Assembly: GCF_001613225.1 (NCBI RefSeq)
Contig: NZ_BDBY01000026.1
Coordinates: forward strand, 1-64,000
Origin: Nocardia pseudovaccinii NBRC 100343
Lineage (GTDB): Bacteria > Actinomycetota > Actinomycetes > Mycobacteriales > Mycobacteriaceae
Reading direction: 5' to 3'
DNA: 64,000 nt
Each line of letters starts with the position of its first letter. Position 1 is the first letter of the stretch. Under the pieces are notes generated by a model. That model was given only the letters and a program-made list of their open reading frames with translations, had not been told where the DNA came from and made no database searches. The translations under genes were made by a program, and so were the position numbers. Of this stretch, positions 25,605-34,239 are shown in pieces.

Positions 25605-26993
25605 ATGGACCACGTCGACCGCGGCCATACCAACCCCGACAACCCCGCGGCCCGTCGCAACCGTTTCGCGCGCAGCAACGAGCTCCAGGCGCGCCTGCAC
25701 GATCTGGTACCCGGCGGTGCGCACACCTATGCCCGCGGGCCGGATCAGTATCCGGAGTTCATGGCGCCGATTCTGGTGCGCGGCGAGGGCTGTCGGGTCT
25801 GGGATGCCGACGGCAATTGCTATGTCGAATACGGCATGGGCTTGCGTTCGGTCACCCTCGGCCACGCGTATCGCCCGGTGCTCGAGGCCGTGACCAGGGC
25901 GATTGCCGACGGTGTTAGCTTCAGTCGACCCACCGAGCTGGAATTGCTTGCGGCACAGGACTTCCTGTCGCTGGTGCCGGGCGCCGACATGGTCAAATTC
26001 GCCAAGAACGGCTCCGACGCCACCACCGCCGCGGTGCGGCTGGCCAGGGCCGCGACCGGACGCACCGTCATCGCGGTCTGCGATCAACCGTTCTTCTCGG
26101 TGGACGACTGGTTCATCGGGACCACCACGATGGACAGCGGCATACCCACCGAGGCCGTCGCAGGCACGATGAAATTCCAGTACAACGACCTGCCGTCGCT
26201 GGCCGCCGTGCTGCATACCGGCGCGGTCGCGGCCGTGGTCATGGAGGCGGCGACCGCACTGCACGAACCCGCACCCGGCTTTCTCGAAGGTGTGCGCGAA
26301 CTCTGCGATCGGCATCGCACGCTGCTCATCTTCGACGAGATGATCACCGGGTTCCGGTGGTCGCTGGGCGGGGCGCAGGCCATATACGAGGTGACACCCG
26401 ATCTGTCGTGCTGGGGCAAGGCGATGGGCAATGGATTTCCGATTTCGGCGCTGGCGGGTAAGCGCGAGTTCATGGAGCTCGGCGGGTTGCGTACCGACCG
26501 CGATCGGGTTTTTCTGCTGTCCACCACGCACGGGCCGGAATCGGCTTCGCTGGCGGCGTTTCGGGCGGTCGCGCACGAATACACCACCGGCGATCCGATC
26601 GCACGACTGGAATACGCCGGTCGGTTGCTAGCCGACGGTGTCAACGCGATCGCCGCCGATCTCGATATCGCGGACTACCTGCAAGTGCTGGGCCGTCCCT
26701 CCTGTCTGATCTTCGTGACCCGCGATCCCGATGGGCGGCCATCTCAGGAGTTCCGCACGCTATTTTTGCAGGAACTGCTGGATCGAGGTGTGCTCGGTCA
26801 ATCCTTCGTCACCTCGGCCGCGCATACCGAATCCGATATCGACCAGACGATCACGGCGTGCCGCGAGGCGGCGAGCGTGTACCGCAAGGCAATTGAGCAG
26901 GGCACGGTCGACGGATTGCTGGAGGGCCGCCCGGTGGCTCCGGCCATTCGACGCAAGGCCGAGCCCCGGCGCATCGACTCGGTGGCCGAATGA
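25605..26993 (+). CDS. Class-III aminotransferase (GSA-aminomutase-like)
   Basis: PLP-dependent enzyme of 462 residues resembling glutamate-1-semialdehyde aminomutase and the aminotransferases found in spore-coat and capsule loci. VPGGAHTYARGPDQYPEF, VWDADGNCYVEYGMGLRSVT, MVKFAKNGSDATTAAVRLAR, FDEMITGFRWSLGGAQ and CWGKAMGNGFPISALAG (Lys272 as the PLP Schiff-base residue) are all present. The true haem enzyme is normally with other hem genes; here it is flanked by glycosyltransferases, so a sugar or linker amination is more likely. AGGAG lies 6 nt before the ATG. Its stop overlaps the next start as ATGA. A 122-bp gap before it is the largest in the plus-strand operon. Confidence 0.88.
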   Translation: MDHVDRGHTNPDNPAARRNRFARSNELQARLHDLVPGGAHTYARGPDQYPEFMAPILVRGEGCRVWDADGNCYVEYGMGLRSVTLGHAYRPVLEAVTRAIADGVSFSRPTELELLAAQDFLSLVPGADMVKFAKNGSDATTAAVRLARAATGRTVIAVCDQPFFSVDDWFIGTTTMDSGIPTEAVAGTMKFQYNDLPSLAAVLHTGAVAAVVMEAATALHEPAPGFLEGVRELCDRHRTLLIFDEMITGFRWSLGGAQAIYEVTPDLSCWGKAMGNGFPISALAGKREFMELGGLRTDRDRVFLLSTTHGPESASLAAFRAVAHEYTTGDPIARLEYAGRLLADGVNAIAADLDIADYLQVLGRPSCLIFVTRDPDGRPSQEFRTLFLQELLDRGVLGQSFVTSAAHTESDIDQTITACREAASVYRKAIEQGTVDGLLEGRPVAPAIRRKAEPRRIDSVAE

Positions 26994-28126
26994 ACCTGTC
27001 GCACAATGGGACCGGTTCGCCGCGGATCGCGATCGTGCACGAGCGGTTCACCGAATACGGCGGATCCGAGGCGGTGGTCGGCGAATTCGTCGAAACCTGG
27101 CCCGACGCACAGATATTCGCGCCGATTGTCGATCCCGCAGGCATCCGACCGCCGCTGACCGCGGTGCGGGGCACCTGGCTCAGCGGCGCATACGCCGCCA
27201 CCGGTCGTCGCTCGCACGCCCCGCTATTGCCGTTCGTGCCACGCGCCCTTCGAGGGCTGCCCTTGCGCGGACGGTTCGACGCGGTGCTCATCAGTCATCA
27301 CGCCTTCGCCACCCAGGCCGCATTCGCCACGGACGCACCGACCATCGTGTACGTGCACAGTCCGGCGCGCTGGGCCTGGGATCCGGAATTCCGCGCACAG
27401 GAGGCGGGCGGCCGGGCCGGACAGCTCGCACTCACCGCCCTCGGCCAACTCGCGCGCCGCGGCGAACTGCGCGCAGCCCCACATCTCACGCATGTAATCG
27501 CCAACTCGCACGCGGTGGCCGATCGCATCCGCGACTGGTGGCGGTTGCCCTCGACCGTGGTCAATCCCCCGGTGCAGGTCGACGATTTCACCCCCGACCC
27601 GGCCGTGCCCCGCGAGGACTTCTTCCTCGCCGCTGGGCGCCTGGTCCCCTATAAGCGCCCCGACCTGGCCATTCGCGCCGCCCAGCGCGCGGGTGTGCGC
27701 CTGGTCGTCCTCGGCGACGGACGCTTCCGCCCCCAACTCGACGCGATCGCGGGCTCCGAAACCACCTTCCTCGGTGCCACACCCTTCCAGACCCTGCTCG
27801 ACATGTACCGCCGCTGCCGCGCACTGCTCATGCCGGGCATCGAGGATTTCGGCATCGTCCCTGTCGAGGCAATGGCCTGTGGCACACCGGTTCTCGCGGT
27901 CGATCAGGGCGGGTCCCGCGATACCGTCCGCCCCGGAATCACCGGCCAATTCGTCGAACACGGCAGCGATGAGCACGTCATCGCGGGCCTGGCGCAGGCC
28001 ATGCGCGACTTCGATTCCACCCTCTACGATCCGACAGTAATCCGAGCCCACGCAATGACCTTCTCCCCCAAGTCATTCCGCGCTGGCATCGCCGACATCG
28101 TCGGCAACGCGATCGGATCCGGATAA
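26990..28126 (+). CDS. Family 4 glycosyltransferase
   Basis: GT-B enzyme of 378 residues and last gene of the polysaccharide operon. IAIVHERFTEYGGSEAVVGE (glycine-rich N-terminal loop), VLISHHAFATQAAF, IVYVHSPARWAWDPEF, VIANSHAVADRIRDWW, FLAAGRLVPYKRPDLAI, EDFGIVPVEAMACGTPV (EX7E) and VDQGGSRDTV identify it. The HSPARWAWD segment is typical of mannosyl/rhamnosyltransferases acting early on lipid-linked oligosaccharides, but the sugar is not certain. Confidence 0.92.
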   Translation: MNLSHNGTGSPRIAIVHERFTEYGGSEAVVGEFVETWPDAQIFAPIVDPAGIRPPLTAVRGTWLSGAYAATGRRSHAPLLPFVPRALRGLPLRGRFDAVLISHHAFATQAAFATDAPTIVYVHSPARWAWDPEFRAQEAGGRAGQLALTALGQLARRGELRAAPHLTHVIANSHAVADRIRDWWRLPSTVVNPPVQVDDFTPDPAVPREDFFLAAGRLVPYKRPDLAIRAAQRAGVRLVVLGDGRFRPQLDAIAGSETTFLGATPFQTLLDMYRRCRALLMPGIEDFGIVPVEAMACGTPVLAVDQGGSRDTVRPGITGQFVEHGSDEHVIAGLAQAMRDFDSTLYDPTVIRAHAMTFSPKSFRAGIADIVGNAIGSG

Positions 28127-28279
28127 CCACTCGATCGGCCGAGCGAGGACGCTCCACTTCCGCCTCGAAGGTATCTCGAGCGAGGCCGGGAATTCGCCGG
28201 TTGCCGCCCGCACCGAGGACGGCTGCAGCTGGACGCTGCTGGCGCCGTTCACCGTCGGCACGGGCAGTCCTACCCGGCG

Positions 28280-29035
28280 CTAGTTGAGCGGTTCGGACAG
28301 GTCGGTCTTCAGGTGCTCGAGCCCTGCCCGGATCCGGGATTTGACCGTGGGGAGACCGACCCCGAGACGCGCCGCAACCTCGGGATAGCTGAGTCCTGAG
28401 TAGTACGCGAGCGCGATGGATTCGTGCTGGAGTGCGGTCAGATGGGTGAGGCTGCGACGCAGGGCGTCCCTTTCGTCGTGCCACACCGCCGCCTCGGCCA
28501 CCACATCGGTCGGGGGCTGATAATCGCGACTGCCCCAGGAGTGATTGTGGTCCATGGTGGCGCGTTCGTGCCGGACCCGGTCTACGGCCTGGCGATGGGC
28601 CAGCATGCGCAACCAGGTGAGCACGGAACCGCGGCGCTCGTCGAACCCGATCGCACAACGCCATACCTCGAGGTAGACGTCGTGACAGGTCTCTTCGGCA
28701 TACCCACGGTCACGGACGATCGCCAGCACCCGGCGATAGACCAGACCGCGAGTGCGGCGGTAGAACTGGGCGAAGGCCTCTTGATCGCCGTCGCCGATGC
28801 GATGTACCAATTCCGCATCGACGCCATCGGATTCGATATCAATCCGATTACGAACCGGCCGAGCGACGGACCGCAGCGTGGTTGGGAGTCGTACGGACCG
28901 ATGTGAATTGTGTTCGGACCGAGATGAAACGAGCAGGATCACGATTGCCCCCAGACAAACAAGTGATGCGACATGCAGGTTGATTTCGACGTATGAAGCT
29001 GCGTCGAAGCAGACCGTCGAGGGCATGGACGGCAC
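28280..29035 (-). CDS. ECF sigma factor, SigK-like
   Basis: Extracytoplasmic-function sigma factor. Region 2 runs from AELVHRIGDGDQEAFAQFYR through AEETCHDVYLEVWRCA (core binding and -10 recognition) to HRQAVDRVRHERAT. Region 4 is LTALQHESIALAYYSGLSYP followed by EVAARLGVGLPTVKSRIRAG. This resembles mycobacterial SigK. The start is unsure: the long frame adds about 55 residues, including a hydrophobic VASLVCLGAIVILLVSS stretch. A GTG at 28942 would drop most of that, and the conserved part starts only about 30 residues further on. No anti-sigma factor gene is adjacent, unlike the sigK-rskA pair. Nearby GAF-ANTAR genes suggest a stress-response block. Confidence 0.87.
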   Translation of the reverse strand: MPSMPSTVCFDAASYVEINLHVASLVCLGAIVILLVSSRSEHNSHRSVRLPTTLRSVARPVRNRIDIESDGVDAELVHRIGDGDQEAFAQFYRRTRGLVYRRVLAIVRDRGYAEETCHDVYLEVWRCAIGFDERRGSVLTWLRMLAHRQAVDRVRHERATMDHNHSWGSRDYQPPTDVVAEAAVWHDERDALRRSLTHLTALQHESIALAYYSGLSYPEVAARLGVGLPTVKSRIRAGLEHLKTDLSEPLN

Positions 29036-29138
29036 TGGCGGAGAACGGAATCGGCCGGGGACAGGGGCCGATAGTCCAACTTCACATTACCGCGCCGCGC
29101 GCAAATGATCATGCACTTTCGCGCAGTAATGGATTTAC

Positions 29139-29858
29139 TCAGACGCGCAGGCCGAGTTCGACGATCCCTTTCGCCACCGCGTGTACGGCGACCCGATTCT
29201 TGCGAGCATGTGTGCGGATCAGTTCGAACGCGACCTCCGGCGTGGTCCGCCTGGCATTGGCGATCACACCCTTGGCCTGTTCGATGACGATCCGCGAATC
29301 CAGCGCATGCTGCAACTGCGCGGTCAGACGCTGCTGACGGCGTAGCACGTTGGAATTGACGATGTGGCCGGTCGCCATGCTCGCCAACAGTCCGCCCACC
29401 GAGAGATCCTGGTCGGTCCAGATCCGTGGGCTCGGACCGTACAGGCCGAGCGCACCGACCGTGGTCTCGCCGACCCGCATCGGGATCTCGGCCAGCGACG
29501 ACAACCCGTGCCGGACCGCCTCGGCGGCGAACTCCGGCCAGCGCTCGCCGTGTCGACCGATATCGTCGATCGCGATGGGTTTGCCGGACCGGTACGCGTC
29601 CACGCTCGGACCGCGTTCACTGCGATGCTGACAGAGTTCCATGGCCACCAGTTCGTCCGGAGCCGCGGCGGCCATCCGGGAGCGCTCGTCGGGCGTGAGC
29701 GTCTCGTCCGGCATCAGCATGACGGTGCAGCCCGCCAGATCCAGCGCGACGATCGCACTGTTCATCAGCTGGCGCACCATCTCCGCCGTGTCACCGATCG
29801 CAGGTAGCAGTTCGGCTAGTCGCGCTGCCGCGGCAACCAGCACCTTGTTGTCAGACAC
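29139..29858 (-). CDS. GAF-ANTAR transcription antitermination regulator
   Basis: A 239-residue two-domain regulator. The GAF domain (about 15-165) is a small-molecule or redox sensor fold: GCTVMLMPDETL, ELCQHRSERGPSVDAYRSGK, RHGLSSLAEIPM and VGALGLYGPSPR. The C-terminal ANTAR domain (about 175-235), LQHALDSRIVIEQAKGVIAN and EVAFELIRTHARKNRVAVH, binds RNA hairpins to prevent termination. A GTG at 29858 has GGGG 8 nt upstream; a longer frame starts elsewhere. It diverges from a second GAF-ANTAR gene across 330 bp containing a long inverted repeat. Confidence 0.9.
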   Translation of the reverse strand: MSDNKVLVAAAARLAELLPAIGDTAEMVRQLMNSAIVALDLAGCTVMLMPDETLTPDERSRMAAAAPDELVAMELCQHRSERGPSVDAYRSGKPIAIDDIGRHGERWPEFAAEAVRHGLSSLAEIPMRVGETTVGALGLYGPSPRIWTDQDLSVGGLLASMATGHIVNSNVLRRQQRLTAQLQHALDSRIVIEQAKGVIANARRTTPEVAFELIRTHARKNRVAVHAVAKGIVELGLRV

Positions 29859-30188
29859 CCGAATCACCCCACACGTGCGAAAGTCGGTCGTCCCCTCAAG
29901 TCCCGCGCCGCACTTGCTGACGTTTCCATGGTATGGCCAAGCGAAGTAACACACCACAATTTCGACACCACCATGCTCCTTTGAATTATCCAGCTACTCA
30001 TCGGATTCCGTTGACCGGCCATCGGATAGTGGTCGACATGACTACTATCCGAATGCCACGATGGACGACAAGGCTCGACCTGACCGTGCCACAACGATGT
30101 GCCAGGTGAGGCTTATTTTCGCTGAATTCTCTCCGTTTAAATGTGCCGCATTGCGGCGAGTAGCAATCACCGCGACCGGGAGACTGCA
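29859..30188. promoter_or_regulatory. Divergent promoter region between two GAF-ANTAR genes
   Basis: There is no gene in these 330 bases; the region is visibly more AT-rich than its surroundings (e.g. GAATTATCC, TTATTTTCGCTGAATTC, CCGTTTAAATG). It holds an inverted repeat at 30022-30052 and a small GCCGC/GCGGC hairpin at 30145-30157 in the leader of the plus-strand gene. Promoters for both genes must lie here, but exact -35/-10 boxes are not clear. Confidence 0.6.
30022..30052. repeat. Long inverted repeat between GAF-ANTAR genes
   Basis: TCGGATAGTGGTC (30022-30034) and GACTACTATCCGA (30040-30052) pair at 12 of 13 positions around GACAT. This could be an operator for a dimeric regulator or an RNA hairpin. 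ANTAR proteins usually bind paired hexanucleotide-loop hairpins, which this 5-nt loop is not. Confidence 0.65.
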
Positions 30189-30950
30189 ATGGCGCCCCCA
30201 TTCGACGATCGGCAGCACGACCGATCATCCGAGCCGCTGCCGGACTCGATCCAGTTATTACGGTCACTTGTGCGCGCGGTCGACTCGCTGGCGAGCGATT
30301 TCGACGTTGTCGAACTATGTCAGCAGCTACTGGAAGCGTGTACCGAAGTCACCGGCGCAAGCGATGCCGGATTGTTGCTAGCCGACCAACGCGGTGAGCT
30401 GCAAGTACTTGCCTCTACCAACGAGTCGGCCCGACTGCTCGGTTTGTTACAGCACGAGGGACCGAGCTTGCATGCCTACCGGAACAAGACCGCGACATCG
30501 GTCTCCGATCTGCGTGCCGACGCGGATCTGTGGCCGGAGTTCGCACCCGCGGCATGGGCCGCGGGATATCGCTCCGCCTATGCCGTGCCACTGCGGCTGC
30601 ACCGCGACAGCATCGGCGCGCTCACAATCCTTGCCACCTCGGCCACCGCGCTGGGACAGCTGGATCTGCGCATCGGCCAGATCCTCGCCGATATCGCGGC
30701 CGTCGGCATCGCGCAACACGTGATGCTCGCACAGGGCGCGATGATCCAGGCGCAGTTGCCGACCGCCCTGAACACGCGCGTCGCCATCGAGCAGGCCAAG
30801 GGTGTGCTCGCCGAGCGCGGCGACCGCGATATGGATCGTGCGTTCCAATTCATGCGCGGACATGCTCGCACCACCGGACGACGGCTCTCCGAAATCGCTG
30901 GTGACATCGTCGAGGGGCGCATCGATCTGCGTGCGGACGCGGCGGACTGA
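30189..30950 (+). CDS. GAF-ANTAR transcription antitermination regulator
   Basis: A 253-residue GAF-ANTAR protein. GAF part (about 15-175): LLEACTEVTGASDAGLLLAD, LQHEGPSLHAYRNKTATSVS, YAVPLRLHRDSIGALTI. ANTAR part (about 190-245): LPTALNTRVAIEQAKGVLAE, DMDRAFQFMRGHARTTGRRL, IAGDIVEGRI. The ATG at 30189 has GGGAGA 5 nt upstream. It is convergent, almost end to end, with a third GAF-ANTAR gene. Confidence 0.92.
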   Translation: MAPPFDDRQHDRSSEPLPDSIQLLRSLVRAVDSLASDFDVVELCQQLLEACTEVTGASDAGLLLADQRGELQVLASTNESARLLGLLQHEGPSLHAYRNKTATSVSDLRADADLWPEFAPAAWAAGYRSAYAVPLRLHRDSIGALTILATSATALGQLDLRIGQILADIAAVGIAQHVMLAQGAMIQAQLPTALNTRVAIEQAKGVLAERGDRDMDRAFQFMRGHARTTGRRLSEIAGDIVEGRIDLRADAAD

Positions 30951-30951
30951 G

Positions 30952-31695
30952 TCAGGTATCGAAGCGCAGCCGGTCCGCCACGACCAGCGCCGCGACCTCG
31001 GCCAGCGACAGCCCGTGCGCGAAGGCATAGGCGCGTAGCCGCGCATAAGCGTCGGGTGCGCGAATGTCCAATTGTGCGAGCACGATTCCGGCCGCCTGGT
31101 GGATCGTGCGACTGGTCAGCGGCTGATCCCACCATTGCGCGGCGGCGTGCGCGGATTTCGCCGATCCGGCCACCAGTTGCGCGATGACCAGATCGGCGAT
31201 GTGCAGCCCCGCCGAAATCACGTACGGTTCCAGTTTGCCCGGTTCGGCCCGATACAGATCGAGCACCCCGAAACGCACCACTCCCAGTTGTAACGGCACC
31301 GCGACCATCGACCCCGCGACCACGGCCCCGGCCACCGCGACGCGGTTCAGTTCATCGGCGAAACCCGGCCACCGCACATCGGTTTCGGCCAGATCGGCCA
31401 CCAGTACCGGCACACCGGCGACGGCAGCGTCCACGGCCGGGCCCTGCCCCGCGGTGGCCTGCACCGCCTCCACCCGCGCCGCCACCGAATCACTGGTGGC
31501 CCACGGCTGCAGCCCGGCATCGCGCTCCTGGATCAGGATCGCGGCACGCTGCACCGGCAGCACCCGCACACAAGCGCCGCACAGGGCGGTCATCCCACCG
31601 CCTTCGGCCGACAGTTTTTTCAGAAACTCGAGGGCCGACAAAAATTCATCGGTCAACTGATCGAACTGCCCCACACCATTCCTACGAGATTTCAC
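30952..31695 (-). CDS. GAF-ANTAR transcription antitermination regulator
   Basis: A 247-residue protein with the same architecture as its neighbours but distinct in sequence. The GAF part covers VQRAAILIQERDAGLQPWA, GPAVDAAVAGVPVLVADLAE and VAVPLQLGVVRFGVLDLYRA. The ANTAR part covers LTSRTIHQAAGIVLAQLDIR and DAYARLRAYAFAHGLSLAEV. In ANTAR the usual RxxIxQAKG is IHQAAGIV, so one basic residue is changed. One base separates its stop from that of the preceding plus-strand gene. The 205 bp upstream of its start (31696-31900) hold no convincing gene. Confidence 0.9.
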   Translation of the reverse strand: MKSRRNGVGQFDQLTDEFLSALEFLKKLSAEGGGMTALCGACVRVLPVQRAAILIQERDAGLQPWATSDSVAARVEAVQATAGQGPAVDAAVAGVPVLVADLAETDVRWPGFADELNRVAVAGAVVAGSMVAVPLQLGVVRFGVLDLYRAEPGKLEPYVISAGLHIADLVIAQLVAGSAKSAHAAAQWWDQPLTSRTIHQAAGIVLAQLDIRAPDAYARLRAYAFAHGLSLAEVAALVVADRLRFDT

Positions 31696-31900
31696 GACCG
31701 TTATCCCTGCGACGAGTTCGACGGTCCCTTGTCCCAGGATTCGTCACCACCCCGGCACCGGACCGCAACTACGCGCAGGAAATACGGCAGGTCGGCACCG
31801 CAAGAATACGAAACACCAATCGTCCACACCAGGGCCGAACGTCCCACGCTCGCCGCAGCAGGCGGTGCGCATCGGGACGATCAGCCCATGATGGGATCTA

Positions 31901-33934
31901 TCACCAATGTAGGCCGGGGATTACCCGGGTGACCCGCGCGGCCGGGCTCGGCAGTGCCATCAGTGGCAGTACCACCGGTGCGAGGTAGGACAGCGCATTG
32001 CGACCGGAGTCCTGATCCGCATCGTCGGTCGCGGCGGGTGCCACCGTCTTCTGCTGCTTCCCCTGCGCCGCATGGGATTCACCGAACCAGCGGAACCCCT
32101 GGTGCATGATCGTCCGCTTGACCGACGGCATCAGCAGTTCGACCGCCTGGGCGAAGGTGCCGACCGGGGTGTCGATGCGGTGCGGGCGATCCTCGATGGC
32201 GCGCACCACGATTTCGGCAGCGCGGTCGGGATCCGGCACCGGCAGCGAGCGATAGATATCGGTCGGCGCGATCATCGGCGTGCGCACCAATGGCATGCGC
32301 ACGGAGGTGAAAGTGATTCCCGCATCCCGATTCTCGACGGCAGCAATCTCGCTGAAGTTGTCCAGCGCGGATTTGCTCGCCACATACGCGGCGAAGCGCG
32401 GCACCTTGGTCTGCACGGCGATCGAGGAGATGTTCACGATATGTCCGAAGCGCCGCGCCCGCATCGACGGCAGCAGCGCGAGAATGAGTCGCACCGCACC
32501 GAAGTAATTGACCGCCATGGTCCGCTCGAAATCGTGCATACGGTCGGTGGAATTGACCACCGAGCGACGGATCGACCGTCCCGCATTGTTCACCAGATAA
32601 TCGACATGACCATGATCGGCGAGCACCGCGGCGACCAGGTCGTCGACACCGTCGGAATCGGTGATATCGCACGGATAGGCATGGGCGACACCACCTTCGG
32701 CCCGCACCGACTCCGCCGCGGCGTGCAGATCGTCGACACCGCGCGCCACCATCAGCACGGTCGCACCGCGCTGCGCGACGGCATGTGCGGTGGCCAGGCC
32801 GATACCGGAGGACGCCCCGGTGATCAGGACGACGCGACCGTCCAGCGGATCACCGCTGTCGCCGGGCCGGCCCCGGTTCGGATCCAGGTTCTCGGCCCAG
32901 TACTGCCACAGCCGCCCGGCGTAGCTCTCGAACGAGGGCACCGCCAACCCGGTCCCGCGCAGCTGTGCCCGCGTGGAGTCGGAGACGAATTCCGCCGCGA
33001 ACGAGGCGTGCGGTGCGACCTCGGCCGGAATTCCCAACTGCTCCAACAGGAAATCGCGAACCGTCGCGACTCCCGGGATGTGAGCGAGCCCGTTCAGCGC
33101 GAACCCGCTGCCGGGCACCGTACCGATTCCGGTCGGCGCACCCGCCGCGGCAGCGAGCGCACCGTAGATATCGCCGAACGGCTGCGGCTCGGGGTTGACC
33201 AGGTGGAATGTACGTCCGTCGAGCCCCTTGCGGCGCACCAGCTCGACCATCGCGCCCGCCACGTAGTCGACCGGCACGATATTGGTCGCACCCAGATCCG
33301 GCAGCAGCATCGGCAGTTCGGCGGGCAGTGCGCCGAGGCGCGAGATGGCCGGGAAGAAGTAGTACGGACCGTCGATCTTGTCCATCTCACCGGTGCGCGA
33401 ATCGCCGACCACGATCGCCGGGCGATACACCCGCCAGCGCACCCCCTCCGATTCGCGGACCAGCTTCTCCGCGGCGAATTTGGTCCGGTGGTACGGCGAG
33501 GTCAGCCGCTGGCCGAGGTCGAAATCCTCCTCGAAGAACTTGCCCTTGTGGTCACCGGCCACGGCGACCGAGGAGACGTGGTGCAGCACCGCGCCCAATT
33601 CGCGGGCCAGCTCCAACACCGAGCGCGTGCCCGCGACATTGGCCGCGTGTGCGGTCTCCTCGTCGGCGGTCATGTCGTAGACCGCACCGAGGTGGATCAC
33701 GTGGTCGGCCTTGGGCGCGTCCTCGATCAAACCGAGACCTTCGGCGGTCAGATCGCCGAGCATCGGAAATGCGCGTTCGCCACCCGTCCAGCCCGCGGTG
33801 AGTTCACCGAATTTCGCCACCGACGCGGTGCGAACCAGCACATGCACAATGGCTTCGGAATCGGCCGCCAGCAGTTCTTGAACAACCCGCCGGCCCAAGA
33901 ATCCGGTTCCGCCCGTCACGATGAAAGTCGTCAT
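31901..33934 (-). CDS. Fatty acyl reductase / short-chain dehydrogenase fusion (AcrA1-like)
   Basis: A 677-residue two-domain enzyme. The N-terminal half is an extended-SDR acyl-CoA/thioester reductase: FIVTGGTGFLGRRVVQELL (NAD(P) motif), HVSSVAVAGDH, YHRTKFAAEKLV (YxxxK), YRPAIVVGDSRTGEMDKIDG. The C-terminal half (about 365-640) is a classical SDR: LITGASSGIGLATA, NNAGRS, VNISSIAVQT, YVASKSALDNFSE. The same fusion occurs in mycobacteria (Rv3391, acrA1) and converts fatty acyl-CoA through aldehyde to alcohol, feeding wax esters. AGGAGG precedes the ATG by 8 nt. It is monocistronic and ends with a Pro-rich, membrane-seeking tail (LPLMALPSPAARV). Confidence 0.88.
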   Translation of the reverse strand: MTTFIVTGGTGFLGRRVVQELLAADSEAIVHVLVRTASVAKFGELTAGWTGGERAFPMLGDLTAEGLGLIEDAPKADHVIHLGAVYDMTADEETAHAANVAGTRSVLELARELGAVLHHVSSVAVAGDHKGKFFEEDFDLGQRLTSPYHRTKFAAEKLVRESEGVRWRVYRPAIVVGDSRTGEMDKIDGPYYFFPAISRLGALPAELPMLLPDLGATNIVPVDYVAGAMVELVRRKGLDGRTFHLVNPEPQPFGDIYGALAAAAGAPTGIGTVPGSGFALNGLAHIPGVATVRDFLLEQLGIPAEVAPHASFAAEFVSDSTRAQLRGTGLAVPSFESYAGRLWQYWAENLDPNRGRPGDSGDPLDGRVVLITGASSGIGLATAHAVAQRGATVLMVARGVDDLHAAAESVRAEGGVAHAYPCDITDSDGVDDLVAAVLADHGHVDYLVNNAGRSIRRSVVNSTDRMHDFERTMAVNYFGAVRLILALLPSMRARRFGHIVNISSIAVQTKVPRFAAYVASKSALDNFSEIAAVENRDAGITFTSVRMPLVRTPMIAPTDIYRSLPVPDPDRAAEIVVRAIEDRPHRIDTPVGTFAQAVELLMPSVKRTIMHQGFRWFGESHAAQGKQQKTVAPAATDDADQDSGRNALSYLAPVVLPLMALPSPAARVTRVIPGLHW

Positions 33935-34239
33935 CGCATTTCCTCCTGCTGTCGCACTCGAATTGAGTTGTCACACATGCGCGCCCAGCATGCAGCAGTG
34001 AATGCGGACATCATTGATTTCGGCTTCCAGCCAACAGTTTGCTGAGCCAATGCAGGGACACCGTTGCCCTACTGGTGGGTAACTTTAATCGGCGCAGCTA
34101 GCCTCGAGCAAGCGAACGACGGCCAAGGGCGATGTGTGAATGGTCACCAATGGGCGTCGCTAATATTGTGTGTTACAACAGTTTTCAGATAATGCCCGAA
34201 CGCGAAACCTTAATCGGGACACCGCGTTTGCCCAACGGC
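33935..34239. other. Intergenic region, no gene seen
   Basis: These 305 bases lie between the start of the acyl reductase fusion and the end of the 5'-nucleotidase gene, both on the minus strand. Base composition is lower in GC than nearby genes, with TTAATCGG occurring twice (near 34087 and 34211). No convincing ORF, RNA or strong hairpin was found. It presumably holds the reductase promoter. Confidence 0.5.

Noticed and set aside
25605..26993. Assignment as the haem-pathway enzyme HemL
   Set aside because: The sequence is of the same family, but all neighbours are polysaccharide genes and both flanks overlap or adjoin that operon, so a sugar or linker aminotransferase is more likely.
28073..28261. 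62-codon minus-strand frame between the last glycosyltransferase and the sigma factor
   Set aside because: It overlaps the glycosyltransferase end, has no ribosome site and no family resemblance; the 153-bp gap is treated as non-coding.
31729..31932. 67-codon plus-strand frame
   Set aside because: Overlaps the end of the acyl reductase gene, has low-complexity composition and no ribosome site.
32072..34045. Long plus-strand frame antisense to the acyl reductase fusion
   Set aside because: Shadow of a well-supported gene; composition is Arg/His/Gly-rich without any recognisable motif. The same applies to 35506-36639, 44955-46043 and 52-54 kb antisense frames.
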